In this document: in pieces, positions 51,667 through 60,921 of the stretch | Numbering within the stretch: position 1 is the first letter of the stretch | Layout: every line of letters begins with the position of its first letter | Assembly: GCA_038530575.1 (NCBI GenBank) | Contig: JBCBCP010000010.1 | Coordinates: 12,126 to 76,125, forward strand | Length of the DNA stretch: 64,000 nucleotides | Source: JBCBCP01 sp038530575 | GTDB taxonomy: Bacteria; Pseudomonadota; Alphaproteobacteria; Rhodobacterales; Rhodobacteraceae | Direction: 5' to 3' | Notes under the pieces: model-generated | What the model was told of the DNA's origin: nothing | The model's input: the letters and a program-made list of their open reading frames with translations, nothing else | The model's database searches: none | Position numbers and translations under genes: made by a program

Positions 51667-52128
51667 TCAGGCTGCGTGCTGGGCCGCGAGTGCCTCAAGA
51701 TTGGCCAGACCGCCGGTCCAGCCTTCCTCGACATCCGCGATGCCGCCCGGCCCGTCAAAGGAGGACACGGCGACGTTCACGTGCAGGGCACTGCCCGACC
51801 CTTCGGGTGTGATGCGGTAGGTCACCAGCGTGGTTGCCATGGCGGCCCCGCCAACAAGGATCGTTTCGGTAAAGACCGCGTCATGCGGCGCCTCGATCCG
51901 GTACCAGCGCGTCTCGACCGTGAATTCGGGATTTTCTGCGGGGCCGCAGCGGTGCGTCTCGAACCCGCCGACGGTGAAGTCCTTCACGTCCGTCACCATC
52001 ACCATGCCCTCTCCGGGTGCGCCCCACGCGTCGCGCATGTCGGGGTCGGTCACGAGGTGCCAAAGCTGGTCCGGGCTGACGGGCATGGTGCGGCTGATCG
52101 TGAAGCTGCCTGTGTCTGTGGTGGTCAT
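51667..52128 (-). CDS. SRPBCC (AHSA1-like) family protein
   Basis: A 153-residue START-like/AHSA1 fold protein: FTISRTMPVSPDQLWHLVTDPDMRDAWG at the start, then TRWYRIEAPHDAVFTETI and the C-terminal helix GWTGGLANLEALAA. The family forms a cavity for hydrophobic ligands; specific function unknown. It follows the ArsR gene by 26 bp, a common pairing in which the small repressor controls the START-fold partner. Confidence 0.85.
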   Translation of the reverse strand: MTTTDTGSFTISRTMPVSPDQLWHLVTDPDMRDAWGAPGEGMVMVTDVKDFTVGGFETHRCGPAENPEFTVETRWYRIEAPHDAVFTETILVGGAAMATTLVTYRITPEGSGSALHVNVAVSSFDGPGGIADVEEGWTGGLANLEALAAQHAA

Positions 52129-52154
52129 GATGCGGGTCCTTTCCTTGCGCAGTG

Positions 52155-52484
52155 TTACGATTTCGTTTGGTCCATGCGGGTGGCGAGCCGTTCAAGCCGG
52201 TCTATCCGGCCTTCCCACATAGACTTGTGTTTGTTCAGCCAATCCGCCCCTGCGCGCAGCGCCTCAGGTTGCAGCGCGACGGTGCGCACGCGCCCGGTCT
52301 TGGTGCTGGTCACCAACCCGCCCGCCTCGAGCGCCTTGAGGTGTTTGAGAAAGCTCGGCAGAGCCATGTCATGCGGCGCATGCAGCACGCCCACCGGGGC
52401 GGGGCCATCCAGCAGCGCGGTAATCACCGCCCGGCGGGTGGGATCGGCGAGCGCGTTAAAGAGCGTATCGAGATTGTTATCCAT
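52155..52484 (-). CDS. ArsR-family transcriptional repressor
   Basis: A 109-residue winged-helix protein: LFNALADPTRRAVITALLDGPAP is the first helices and SFLKHLKALEAGGLVTSTKTGRVRTVALQP the recognition helix and wing. There are no metal-binding cysteines, so it is not an arsenic sensor. I use ATG 52484, since the longer reading adds residues across the operators. This ATG lies inside operator copy 1. It is divergent from dnaE. Confidence 0.87.
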   Translation of the reverse strand: MDNNLDTLFNALADPTRRAVITALLDGPAPVGVLHAPHDMALPSFLKHLKALEAGGLVTSTKTGRVRTVALQPEALRAGADWLNKHKSMWEGRIDRLERLATRMDQTKS

Positions 52485-52499
52485 ATGGCTAAGTATTGT
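52477..52499. promoter_or_regulatory. Candidate ArsR operator, copy 1 (covers the start codon)
   Basis: TTATCCATATGGCTAAGT continues with ATTGT and matches copy 2 at 21 of 23 positions. It is itself a near-palindrome around CCATATGG, which contains the ATG of the ArsR gene. Confidence 0.6.
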
Positions 52500-52524
52500 T
52501 GCGGCGCGATTCGAGTCAAGAAAC

Positions 52525-52547
52525 TTATCCAGATGGCTAAGTTTTGT
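52525..52547. promoter_or_regulatory. Candidate ArsR operator, copy 2
   Basis: Second copy of the 23-bp motif, 48 bp from copy 1. With one base more on the left it fits the dyad ACTTANCCANNTGGNTAAGT. It ends three bases before the DnaA box at 52550. Confidence 0.6.
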
Positions 52548-52549
52548 GC

Positions 52550-52558
52550 TGTGGATAA
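52550..52558 (-). promoter_or_regulatory. Perfect DnaA box upstream of dnaE
   Basis: The - strand reads TTATCCACA, the consensus DnaA box, 48 bp before the dnaE ATG. A second perfect box lies upstream of nrdJ at 61427. Confidence 0.55.
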
Positions 52559-52606
52559 CACATGCTGCCCGTTGCGCCGCGCGCACTACGACATATTGTA
52601 GGGACT

Positions 52607-55600
52607 ATGGCCGATCCCCGATTCATCCACCTGCGCACCCACTCCGAATACTCGCTGCTCGAAGGCGCGCTGCGGCTGAAAAAGCTGCCCGCGCTGGCGG
52701 CGGAGCATGGCATGCCCGCGCTGGCGCTCACGGACACGAACAACATGTTTGCCGCGCTGGAGTTCTCGGTTGCGATGGCCGGGGCAGGGGTGCAGCCAAT
52801 CCTCGGCTGTCAGGTGGACCTTGCCTATGTTGAAACGCGCCCCGGGGATCATCCCGCGGCGCCCGCGCCACTGGTTCTGCTGGCCCAGTCGGAGGCTGGG
52901 TACGAGAACCTGATGAAGCTGAACTCCTGCCTCTACCTGCGGGAAGGCTCGGCGCTGCCGCATGTTACGCTAGACGAGTTGGCGGAGCACGCAGGCGATT
53001 TGATCTGCCTTACCGGCGGCCCTAACGGCCCGGTGGGCATGCTGCTGCAGGCGGGCCAGCGCCCCGCCGCGCAGGCGCTGATGGACCGGCTTGCGGCGAT
53101 CTTCCCGAACCGCCTTTATGTCGAGCTGCAGCGCCACCCCGGCCCCGATGGCCTGCCCGAGGCCGAGCGCCTGACCGAGCGGGGACATGTGGAGATGGCC
53201 TATGCCATGGACCTGCCGCTGGTGGCCACGAACGACGTCTATTTCCCGAAATCCGAGATGTACGAGGCGCATGACGCGCTGATCTGCATCGCCGAAGGCG
53301 CCTATGTTGATCAGCAAGACGCCCGCCGCCGCCTGACCGCCCAGCACTACTTCAAAAGCCAGGCCGAGATGGTGACGCTGTTTGCTGACCTGCCCGAGGC
53401 GCTGGACAACACGGTGGAAATCGCCCGGCGCTGCGCCTTCATGGCCTACCGCCGCGATCCGATCCTGCCGAAATTTGCCGATGACGAGGTCGAGGAACTG
53501 CGCCGTCAGGCCAATGAGGGCCTGCAAGAGCGGCTCAAGGTCATCCCACATGCGGCCTCAGTCGAAGACTACCAGAAACGCCTCGATTTCGAGCTGGATA
53601 TCATCGAAGGCATGGGCTTTCCCGGTTACTTCCTGATCGTCGCCGACTTCATCAAATGGGCCAAGGATCAGGACATCCCCGTCGGCCCCGGCCGCGGCTC
53701 GGGCGCTGGGTCGCTGGTCGCCTACGCGCTGACCATCACCGACCTCGACCCGCTGCGCTACGCCCTGCTGTTCGAGCGGTTCCTGAACCCCGAACGCGTC
53801 TCCATGCCCGACTTCGACATCGACTTCTGCATGGACCGGCGCGAGGAGGTCATCCGCTACGTTCAGGAGAAATACGGCCGCGACAAGGTCGGCCAGATCA
53901 TTACCTTCGGCGCGCTGCTGTCCAAGGCCGCCGTGCGCGACATCGGCCGGGTGCTGCAAATGCCGTATGGCCAGGTCGACCGGCTGTCGAAGCTGATCCC
54001 GGTCGAGGGCGTCAAACCCGTCTCCATCGAAAAGGCGCTCGCGGACGAGCCGCGCCTGCGCGAGGAGGCCCGCAGCGAAGAGGTCGTGAACCGCCTTCTG
54101 ACCTATGGCCAACAGGTCGAGGGGCTCTTGCGCAACGCCTCCACCCACGCGGCGGGCGTGGTGATTGGCGACCGCCCGCTGGACGCGCTGGTGCCGCTTT
54201 ACCAGGACCCGCGCTCGGACATGCCCGCGACCCAGTTCAACATGAAATGGGTCGAACAGGCGGGGCTGGTGAAGTTCGACTTTCTGGGCCTCAAGACACT
54301 GACGGTGATCCAGAACGCGGTCGATCAGATCCTCGCCTCGGGCCGCCCGCTGCACATCGCCGCCGATGGCACCGAGCTGTACGAGCCGCAGCCGGGGACA
54401 GAGAACGACATCAACGCCATCCCGCTCGATGACGAGGCGAGCTACAAGCTCTACGCCGCCGCCAAGACGGTCGCCGTGTTCCAGGTGGAAAGCACGGGCA
54501 TGATGGATGCCCTCAAACGCATGAAGCCGACCTGCATCGAGGATATCGTCGCGCTTGTGGCTCTCTACCGCCCCGGCCCGATGGAGAACATCCCGACCTA
54601 TTGCGAGGTCAAGAACGGCCTGCGGGAACGCGAGAACCTGCACCCGACCATCGACCATATCCTGGACGAGACCCAGGGCATCATCGTCTACCAGGAACAG
54701 GTGATGCAGATCGCGCAGGAAATGGCGGGTTACAGCCTGGGCGGCGCCGACCTTCTGCGCCGCGCGATGGGCAAGAAGATCCAGGAGGCAATGGACGCCG
54801 AAAAGCCGAAATTCCTCGCCGGTTCCAAGGAAAACGGCGTGGACGAGGCCAAGGCGATCGAAGTCTGGAACCTGCTCGACAAGTTCGCGAACTACGGCTT
54901 CAACAAGTCCCACGCGGCGGCCTATGCCGTGGTCAGCTATCAGACCGCGTGGCTGAAGGCGAACCACCCCGTCGAGTTTATGGCCGGCGTCATGAACTGC
55001 GATATCCACCTGACGGACAAGCTGGCGATCTACTTCGAAGAGGTCCGCAAGGGCCTCGGCCTGCCCTGGGTGCCGCCTTGCGTGAACCGCTCGGATGCGA
55101 CGTTCAAGGTGGTGGAGGGCAAGCTGGTCTACGCCCTCGGCGCGCTGAAAAATGTGGGCGTTGAGGCCATGCGGCTGGTTGTCGAAGGGCGCGGGGACAA
55201 GGAATTTGCGACCCTTTTCGATGTCGCCCGCCGCGTTGATCTGAAACGCGTGGGCAAACGCCCGCTGGAGATGATGGCCCGCGCGGGCGCCTTCGACGTG
55301 CTGGACCCGAACCGCCGCCGGGTGCTGGACAGCCTCGAAGCGCTGGTGGCCTACTCCGCCGCGATCCACGACCAGAAGAACTCGAACCAGGTGTCGCTCT
55401 TTGGCGAGGCAGGCGATGACCTGCCCGAGCCGCGCCTGATGCCGGTCGAAGACTGGCCCTTTGCCGAGCGTCTGGCGCAGGAATTTGCCGCGGTGGGCTT
55501 CTACCTGTCGGGCCACCCGCTCGACGACTATATGGGCGGGCTGAAACGGGCGGGCGTGCACACGCTCGACGATGTGACGGCCAAGGCCGAACGGGCGCCG

Positions 55601-56104
55601 ATGATCGCCAAGATGGCGGGCGTGGTAACGGCTGTGCAAATCCGCAAATCGGCCAAGGGCAACCGCTTTGCCTTCGTCGGCCTGTCCGATCCGACCGGCG
55701 CCTACGAGGTCACCGTATTCTCCGAAACGCTGGAGAAATCGCAGGACCTGCTGCAAACCGGCGCCCGCGTGACCGTGCAATGCAAGGCCGAGATGGAGGC
55801 CGATCAGCTTAAACTACTCGCCAACAGCTTTACGCCCATCGACGATGCCGCGGCGCAGGCCGGATCGAACGGGCTGCGTATTTTCGTCGGCGGGGTCGAG
55901 GCCTTCCCGGCCATCAACAGCGTGCTGGAGGGCGCGGCGGCGTCCGGCGCCCGGGCGGCGCGTGGCCCGATCCACCTGTGCCTGATGGCCAGCGATCTTG
56001 GCGGCGAGGTCGACATGGAACTCGGGCCTGACTTTCCTGTCTCGCCGCAGATCCGCGGTGCGCTCAAATCCCTGCCCGGCGTGACACTGGTGGAAGAGCT
56101 TTAG
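52607..56104 (+). CDS. dnaE: DNA polymerase III alpha subunit
   Basis: A 1165-residue replicative polymerase. The N-terminal PHP domain starts FIHLRTHSEYSLLEGALRL. The palm domain has PGRGSGAGSLVAYAL and the catalytic aspartates in MPDFDIDFCMDRR; HAAGVVIGD and YRPGPMENIPTYCE follow. The C-terminal part contains the helix-hairpin-helix and OB-fold (VVTAVQIRKSAKGNRFAF). It copies the chromosome as the core of the holoenzyme. ATG 52607 gives the standard MADPRFIHLR start; the preceding in-frame ATG adds 15 residues over the promoter region. Confidence 0.96.
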   Translation: MADPRFIHLRTHSEYSLLEGALRLKKLPALAAEHGMPALALTDTNNMFAALEFSVAMAGAGVQPILGCQVDLAYVETRPGDHPAAPAPLVLLAQSEAGYENLMKLNSCLYLREGSALPHVTLDELAEHAGDLICLTGGPNGPVGMLLQAGQRPAAQALMDRLAAIFPNRLYVELQRHPGPDGLPEAERLTERGHVEMAYAMDLPLVATNDVYFPKSEMYEAHDALICIAEGAYVDQQDARRRLTAQHYFKSQAEMVTLFADLPEALDNTVEIARRCAFMAYRRDPILPKFADDEVEELRRQANEGLQERLKVIPHAASVEDYQKRLDFELDIIEGMGFPGYFLIVADFIKWAKDQDIPVGPGRGSGAGSLVAYALTITDLDPLRYALLFERFLNPERVSMPDFDIDFCMDRREEVIRYVQEKYGRDKVGQIITFGALLSKAAVRDIGRVLQMPYGQVDRLSKLIPVEGVKPVSIEKALADEPRLREEARSEEVVNRLLTYGQQVEGLLRNASTHAAGVVIGDRPLDALVPLYQDPRSDMPATQFNMKWVEQAGLVKFDFLGLKTLTVIQNAVDQILASGRPLHIAADGTELYEPQPGTENDINAIPLDDEASYKLYAAAKTVAVFQVESTGMMDALKRMKPTCIEDIVALVALYRPGPMENIPTYCEVKNGLRERENLHPTIDHILDETQGIIVYQEQVMQIAQEMAGYSLGGADLLRRAMGKKIQEAMDAEKPKFLAGSKENGVDEAKAIEVWNLLDKFANYGFNKSHAAAYAVVSYQTAWLKANHPVEFMAGVMNCDIHLTDKLAIYFEEVRKGLGLPWVPPCVNRSDATFKVVEGKLVYALGALKNVGVEAMRLVVEGRGDKEFATLFDVARRVDLKRVGKRPLEMMARAGAFDVLDPNRRRVLDSLEALVAYSAAIHDQKNSNQVSLFGEAGDDLPEPRLMPVEDWPFAERLAQEFAAVGFYLSGHPLDDYMGGLKRAGVHTLDDVTAKAERAPMIAKMAGVVTAVQIRKSAKGNRFAFVGLSDPTGAYEVTVFSETLEKSQDLLQTGARVTVQCKAEMEADQLKLLANSFTPIDDAAAQAGSNGLRIFVGGVEAFPAINSVLEGAAASGARAARGPIHLCLMASDLGGEVDMELGPDFPVSPQIRGALKSLPGVTLVEEL

Positions 56105-56162
56105 CCCCCGGTGGACTTCGGCCCTGCCCCGGGGTAGGCACGGGACAGGGAGAGGGGGCGCA

Positions 56163-57254
56163 ATGGCACGCAAGATCCTGATCGTGACGGCTTTGCTGGG
56201 TTTGTCGGCCTGCGGTGATCCGCTTTCCGGTGTAGAACGGATGTCGGAAACCGAGCTGGCTCTTGAGCCACAAAGCGCGGCAGCCCTGCCCACGGAAGCC
56301 GAAACTGCGCCCGAGACCGGCATTCTCGACAGGCTGTTGCCGGCGCCTGAAACACCGACTTTCGACGGACAAGGCGGCGGCCCAATCCCGCCCGAACCCG
56401 TGACGGAAGCGGTTGCAACACAAGAACCTGCGCCAGAACCGGCGCGCCGAGGCATTTTTGCGCGCCTTCTTGGCTCCCCCGCGCCGCAGCCTGAGCCGGT
56501 CGCGGCAGAACAGGCGGCCGCTCCAGCTGCCCCTGCAGTGCCCGAGGCCCCTGCAGCGACAACTGCAGCGGCAGAACCCGCGCCTGAACCTGCGCCGCAA
56601 CCGGACGCTGCACCGCCCGTGCGTCGATCCGGCTTTCTGGGGCTGTTCGGCGGCGGCGCGCGCAGTGCAGAGCAGGCACCTCGCACCGCGTCTCTCACGC
56701 CGGATATGGGTCGCGGTCGCGACAGTGTACCCGCCCCGCGCGCCGCGCCGGTCCGCACGGTCGATACGTTGGATGTGGCCCCCGGCACCGCGCTGCCCTT
56801 TGGCCAGATCGCCCGCGTCTGCGACGCCACGCGCAGCGACCTTGGCCGCCGCATCGAAACTTCAGGCCCCCGCGGCAAGGTCTTTACGCTCTACGACAGT
56901 GACCCGCGCCTCAGAGGCCCGCGCCCTTGGTACGTGACCGGCTTTGCCGATGGCTGTCCGCGCCAGTTCACAGCCGCCCTTGCCCTCTTCGGCGCACCGT
57001 CGCTCTACGAAGACCTGCGTTTCGTCCTGCCGCCAAGCGCGTTTCCCTACGCAGAGACCGACCGGTCCTACGATCGGATCAAGTCGCGCATCTGCGGTGT
57101 GTCGCGCAGCAGGCCGTGCGGCAGCCGGATCGACGCAGTCGAACGCAGCACCGTGTTCATCAGCGCCTATGAGCGGCCGGACGACAATGCGCGCTGGTCC
57201 GATATCCTTCTGCATGACGGTGCGGTTATGGCCGCTGCGATCAAGGCGCCCTGA
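56163..57254 (+). CDS. Pro/Ala-rich lipoprotein of unknown function
   Basis: A 363-residue protein. The lipobox GLSAC gives lipidated C17. Residues about 25-190 are a Pro/Ala/Glu-rich, probably disordered linker with two similar basic patches (RRGIFARLLGS and RRSGFLGLFGG). The last 160 residues form a compact domain with four cysteines (ARVCDAT, ADGCPRQF, SRICGVS, SRPCGSR), likely two disulfides. I do not recognise the domain. A GGGAGAGGG stretch precedes the ATG. The layout suggests an envelope-spanning tether. Confidence 0.78.
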   Translation: MARKILIVTALLGLSACGDPLSGVERMSETELALEPQSAAALPTEAETAPETGILDRLLPAPETPTFDGQGGGPIPPEPVTEAVATQEPAPEPARRGIFARLLGSPAPQPEPVAAEQAAAPAAPAVPEAPAATTAAAEPAPEPAPQPDAAPPVRRSGFLGLFGGGARSAEQAPRTASLTPDMGRGRDSVPAPRAAPVRTVDTLDVAPGTALPFGQIARVCDATRSDLGRRIETSGPRGKVFTLYDSDPRLRGPRPWYVTGFADGCPRQFTAALALFGAPSLYEDLRFVLPPSAFPYAETDRSYDRIKSRICGVSRSRPCGSRIDAVERSTVFISAYERPDDNARWSDILLHDGAVMAAAIKAP

Positions 57255-57275
57255 CCGGGCAAACCCGCGCTGCGC

Positions 57276-57470
57276 TCAATAATGCGGCGGGCGCTCATCG
57301 CCGAGGACGATGCCGCCCGTCGCCTCGCTTTCACGTTCGGCCTCGCGCTGCATCAACATCGCCACCCGGCGGGTCAGCACGTCGATCTCGCCCGCCTGCC
57401 GCGCCGCGACATCCGACAGGTCCGCGACCTGTCGCTCAAGGTGGGCGATCTTTTCTTCCAGCGCTTCCAT
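57276..57470 (-). CDS. slyX: SlyX family protein
   Basis: A 64-residue helical protein: MEALEEKIAHLERQVADLSD followed by RQAGEIDVLTRRVAMLMQR forms a heptad coiled coil, and the C-terminus ends GDERPPHY, the typical SlyX ending. Function is not known. It is convergent with the lipoprotein gene and divergent from hisS. Confidence 0.85.
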   Translation of the reverse strand: MEALEEKIAHLERQVADLSDVAARQAGEIDVLTRRVAMLMQREAERESEATGGIVLGDERPPHY

Positions 57471-57584
57471 GCGCCCATCTGCCCTGCACGGCGCGCCCTG
57501 CGCAACCCCCTGCTTGCCCCCCTTGCCCGTGCGCGGTAAGCGGTGCGCGCAATTCCAAACCCGATCCCAACCCCGGAGCCAGCC

Positions 57585-59156
57585 ATGGCCAAGCCCAAGA
57601 AAACCCCGCGCCCCAAGGCGATGACGCCCAAGGGGTTCCGCGACTATTTCGGCGCCGAGGTCACCGCCCGCGCCGAGATGCTGCAGAAGATCGCCGGGGT
57701 CTATCACCGCTATGGCTTTGACGCGCTGGAATCCTCCGCCGTGGAGACGGTGGAGGCGCTTGGCAAGTTCCTTCCGGATGTGGACCGCCCGAACGAGGGG
57801 GTGTTCGCCTGGCAAGAGGAAGACGGCGATTGGCTCGCCCTGCGCTACGACATGACGGCCCCGCTGGCCCGCGTCTATGCCCAGCACCGAAACGACCTGC
57901 CCAGCCCGTACCGGCGCTACACGATGGGCCCGGTCTGGCGGAACGAAAAGCCGGGGCCGGGGCGCTTTCGCCAGTTTTATCAGTGCGATGCGGACACGGT
58001 CGGCACGGCGTCCATGGCCGCGGATGCAGAGATCTGCGCGATGCTCGCCGATTGCCTCGAAGAGGTCGGCATCCCCCGCGGCGACTACGTGATCCGCGTG
58101 AACAACCGCAAGGTGCTGAACGGTCTCATACAGGGGATCGTGCAAGAAGATGCGAAAGAAAACCGGCCCAGGAACTTCGAGCAGTCGCGCGAAACCAAAT
58201 CGGATGACCCAGTTTTCGTCGATCCTGACGACATTCTCCGAACAATCGATAAGTACGATAAGGTTGGCAAAGACGGCGTCAAACAGCTGCTAATGGGTGG
58301 TAGGCTTGATCAGTCAGGCGCCATGATAGATGGCCTCGGAATGGCAGAGGCTGATGCCGAACGAGTTATAAATTTTCTGGAATCCCGCGGAGCCACCAAC
58401 GAAGAAACTCTGGCGCGCTTGAAAGCTGTCATGGGCCCGGCCGAAATCGAGCTAGAGCACGAAACGGTAGGAGTAGAACACGAAGGTCACGAAGGCGTCG
58501 CAGAACTCGAAGAAATCGCCTCGCTCCTCGCCGCCGCAGGCTACGGCCCCGACCGCATTGTCATCGACCCTTCGGTCGTGCGCGGCCTTGGCTACTACAC
58601 CGGCCCGGTCTACGAGGCCGAGCTGACCTTCGACGTGCAGAACGAAAAGGGCCAGACGGTGCAGTTCGGCTCGGTCGCGGGCGGCGGGCGCTATGACGAT
58701 TTGGTCAAGCGCTTCACCGGGCAGGAAGTGCCGGCCACGGGCGTCTCCATCGGGGTTGACCGGTTGCTGGCGGCGCTGGCCTCCAAGGGCCAGCTGACAA
58801 CCGAAGCGGAAGGCCCCATCGTCGTGACCGTCATGGATAAGGCCCGCATGGCCGACTACCAAAAAATGGTCGCCGAACTGCGCGAGGCAGGCCTGCGCGC
58901 CGAGGTCTACCTCGGCAACCCGCGCAACTTCGGCAACCAGCTCAAATACGCCGACAAGCGCGGCGCGCCCATCGCCATCATCGAAGGTGGGGACGAGCAT
59001 GAAAAGGGCGTCGTGCAGATCAAGGACCTGATCGAGGGCGCGAAGATCGCCGAGACCGCAACGCACGAGGAATGGGCCGAAAACCCCAGCCAATACGAGG
59101 TGCCGCGCGCGGACCTCGTGTCCGAAGTGCGCAAGATCCTCGCGCGGCACAGATGA
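57585..59156 (+). CDS. hisS: Histidyl-tRNA synthetase
   Basis: A 523-residue class II synthetase, longer than the usual 420-450. Motif 2 is YRRYTMGPVWRNEKPGPGRFRQFYQCD, the histidine-specific loop is GLGYYTGPVYE and motif 3 is GVSIGVDRLLAAL; an anticodon-binding domain follows (VTVMDKARMADYQ). It charges tRNA-His. The insert between motif 2 and the histidine loop, about residues 183-303, is long and lower in GC than the flanks. ATG 57585 has a GGAG site; it is coupled to hisZ by ATGA. Confidence 0.94.
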   Translation: MAKPKKTPRPKAMTPKGFRDYFGAEVTARAEMLQKIAGVYHRYGFDALESSAVETVEALGKFLPDVDRPNEGVFAWQEEDGDWLALRYDMTAPLARVYAQHRNDLPSPYRRYTMGPVWRNEKPGPGRFRQFYQCDADTVGTASMAADAEICAMLADCLEEVGIPRGDYVIRVNNRKVLNGLIQGIVQEDAKENRPRNFEQSRETKSDDPVFVDPDDILRTIDKYDKVGKDGVKQLLMGGRLDQSGAMIDGLGMAEADAERVINFLESRGATNEETLARLKAVMGPAEIELEHETVGVEHEGHEGVAELEEIASLLAAAGYGPDRIVIDPSVVRGLGYYTGPVYEAELTFDVQNEKGQTVQFGSVAGGGRYDDLVKRFTGQEVPATGVSIGVDRLLAALASKGQLTTEAEGPIVVTVMDKARMADYQKMVAELREAGLRAEVYLGNPRNFGNQLKYADKRGAPIAIIEGGDEHEKGVVQIKDLIEGAKIAETATHEEWAENPSQYEVPRADLVSEVRKILARHR

Positions 59157-60232
59157 TCACGCCCGCCGCCCGCACCCGCGCCGCTGCCCTGCGCGAAGCA
59201 TTCGCCGCGCGCGGTGCGCTCCCCGTTGAGCCGCCGATCCTGCAGGATGCGGGCACGTTGCTGGACCTGTATGGCGAGGACATCCGCGCGCGCGCCTACG
59301 TGACCTCTGACGCGGCGCGGGGCGAGCAGATGTTGCGCCCGGATTTCACCGTGCCCGTGGTGCAGATGCACATTGAGGCAGGCGCGTCGCCGGCGCGCTA
59401 CACCTATGCGGGCGAGGTCTTCCGCCGGCAGGACGCGCACCCGGACCGGCCCAGCGAATACCTGCAGGTCGGGTTCGAGTTGATCGGCGGCACTGATCCT
59501 GCCGCCGACGATGCAGAGGTCTTTGCCCTGATCGCCGAGGCCGTGGCCCCTTTGTCCCTGCGCGCGTCAACGGGGGATATCGGTATCCTCATGGCCGCCG
59601 TGCACGGCCTGCGCACCACTGAGGCCCGCCGCGCGGCGCTGGCGCGTCACATCTGGCGGCCCCGCCGGTTTCGCGCGCTGCTGGACCGGTTTTCGGGCCG
59701 CACGCCCGTGCCTGCCGCGCGGGCGGCGCTGCTCGCGGATGTCGAGCCGCTGCGCGGCGCAAAGCCCATGATCGGCCTGCGCAGCCTTGACGAGATTAAC
59801 GACCGCATCACGACCCTGCACGCCGACGCGCGGGCGCGCCCGCTCAGCAATGAAGAGGTCGACCTGATCACCGCGCTGCTCGACGTGCGCGAAACCGTGC
59901 CCTACGCGCTGGCCCGCTTGCGCGATCTTGCCATGGACATGCCGGCCATCGCGGAGGCCGTGGACGGGCTGGAGGCGCGGACCGAAGCGCTGGGCGCACG
60001 CGGGATCGACACCGCGTCGCTGGATTTCGAGGCGAGCTATGGCCGCACCTCGATGGAGTATTACGACGGCTTTGTCTTTGGCTTTTCCGCCCCGGGCCGC
60101 GCTGACCTGCCCCCGGTGGCCAGCGGCGGGCGCTATGACGCGCTCACGGCGCGGCTGGGCGGGCAGGCGATCCCGGCGGTGGGGGCAGTGCTGCGCCCGG
60201 GCCTGATGACCGAACTGGAGGGCGCGGCATGA
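59153..60232 (+). CDS. hisZ: ATP phosphoribosyltransferase regulatory subunit
   Basis: A 359-residue HisRS-like paralogue without a working aminoacylation site. It keeps the class II fold (RPDFTVPVVQMHIE, YAGEVFRRQD, EYLQVGFELIGG, SYGRTSMEYYDGFVF). HisZ joins short-form HisG and carries the histidine feedback site. Its overlap with both hisS and hisG (ATGA each) fits this role. Confidence 0.92.
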   Translation: MITPAARTRAAALREAFAARGALPVEPPILQDAGTLLDLYGEDIRARAYVTSDAARGEQMLRPDFTVPVVQMHIEAGASPARYTYAGEVFRRQDAHPDRPSEYLQVGFELIGGTDPAADDAEVFALIAEAVAPLSLRASTGDIGILMAAVHGLRTTEARRAALARHIWRPRRFRALLDRFSGRTPVPAARAALLADVEPLRGAKPMIGLRSLDEINDRITTLHADARARPLSNEEVDLITALLDVRETVPYALARLRDLAMDMPAIAEAVDGLEARTEALGARGIDTASLDFEASYGRTSMEYYDGFVFGFSAPGRADLPPVASGGRYDALTARLGGQAIPAVGAVLRPGLMTELEGAA

Positions 60233-60921
60233 CGATCAAGCTGGGCGTGCCGTCCAAGGGGCGGCTGATGGACAAGACGTTCCAGTGGTTTGCCGATCGC
60301 GGCGTGACGCTGGAGCGGACCGGGTCAGACCGCGAATATGCAGGCCGCGCGCGCGGGGTCGAGGGCGTCAGCCTCGTGCTGGTCAGCGCGGGCGAGGTCC
60401 CGCGCGAGCTGGCCGCGGGCCGTCTGCACCTCGGGGTGACAGGGGCCGATCTGGTGCAGGATAAACTGCCGCTCTGGGAACAGCAGGTAGAGCCGCTGGA
60501 GCAGATGGGCTTTGGCCACGCCGATCTGGTGCTTGCCGTGCCAAAGGCCTGGGTCGATGTCACCACGCTCGATGATCTGGACGCGGTAGCCGCCCAGTTT
60601 CGCGCCCGCCATGGCTTCCGCCTGCGCATCGCGACCAAGTACCACCGGCTGGTGCGGGAGTTCCTGCGTGCGGCGGGCGTGGCCGACTATGCCATCGTCG
60701 ACAGCCAGGGCGCGACGGAAGGCACCGTGGCAAACGAGACGGCCGAAGCCATCGCCGACATCACCTCAAGCGGGGAAACGCTGGCTGCCAATCACCTGCG
60801 GGTGCTCGAGGACGGGCTGATCCTGCGCAGTGAGGCGACGCTCTGGCGTTCCCGCACCGCGCCTTTGGGCGATGCCGAGCGCGAAACGCTCCGAAACGTA
60901 ATCAACACCCTGCAGCTCTAG
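60229..60921 (+). CDS. hisG: ATP phosphoribosyltransferase, short form
   Basis: A 230-residue catalytic subunit of the first step of histidine synthesis, joining ATP and PRPP. It opens LGVPSKGRLMDKTFQWF; the PRPP loop is VDSQGATEGTVANET. It lacks the C-terminal regulatory domain of long HisG and therefore needs HisZ. It ends the hisS-hisZ-hisG operon, followed by the two-hairpin repeat. Confidence 0.94.
   Translation: MTIKLGVPSKGRLMDKTFQWFADRGVTLERTGSDREYAGRARGVEGVSLVLVSAGEVPRELAAGRLHLGVTGADLVQDKLPLWEQQVEPLEQMGFGHADLVLAVPKAWVDVTTLDDLDAVAAQFRARHGFRLRIATKYHRLVREFLRAAGVADYAIVDSQGATEGTVANETAEAIADITSSGETLAANHLRVLEDGLILRSEATLWRSRTAPLGDAERETLRNVINTLQL

Noticed and set aside
53558..55780. 740-residue open frame on the - strand
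   Set aside because: Fully antisense to dnaE, with shadow-type composition and no ribosome site.
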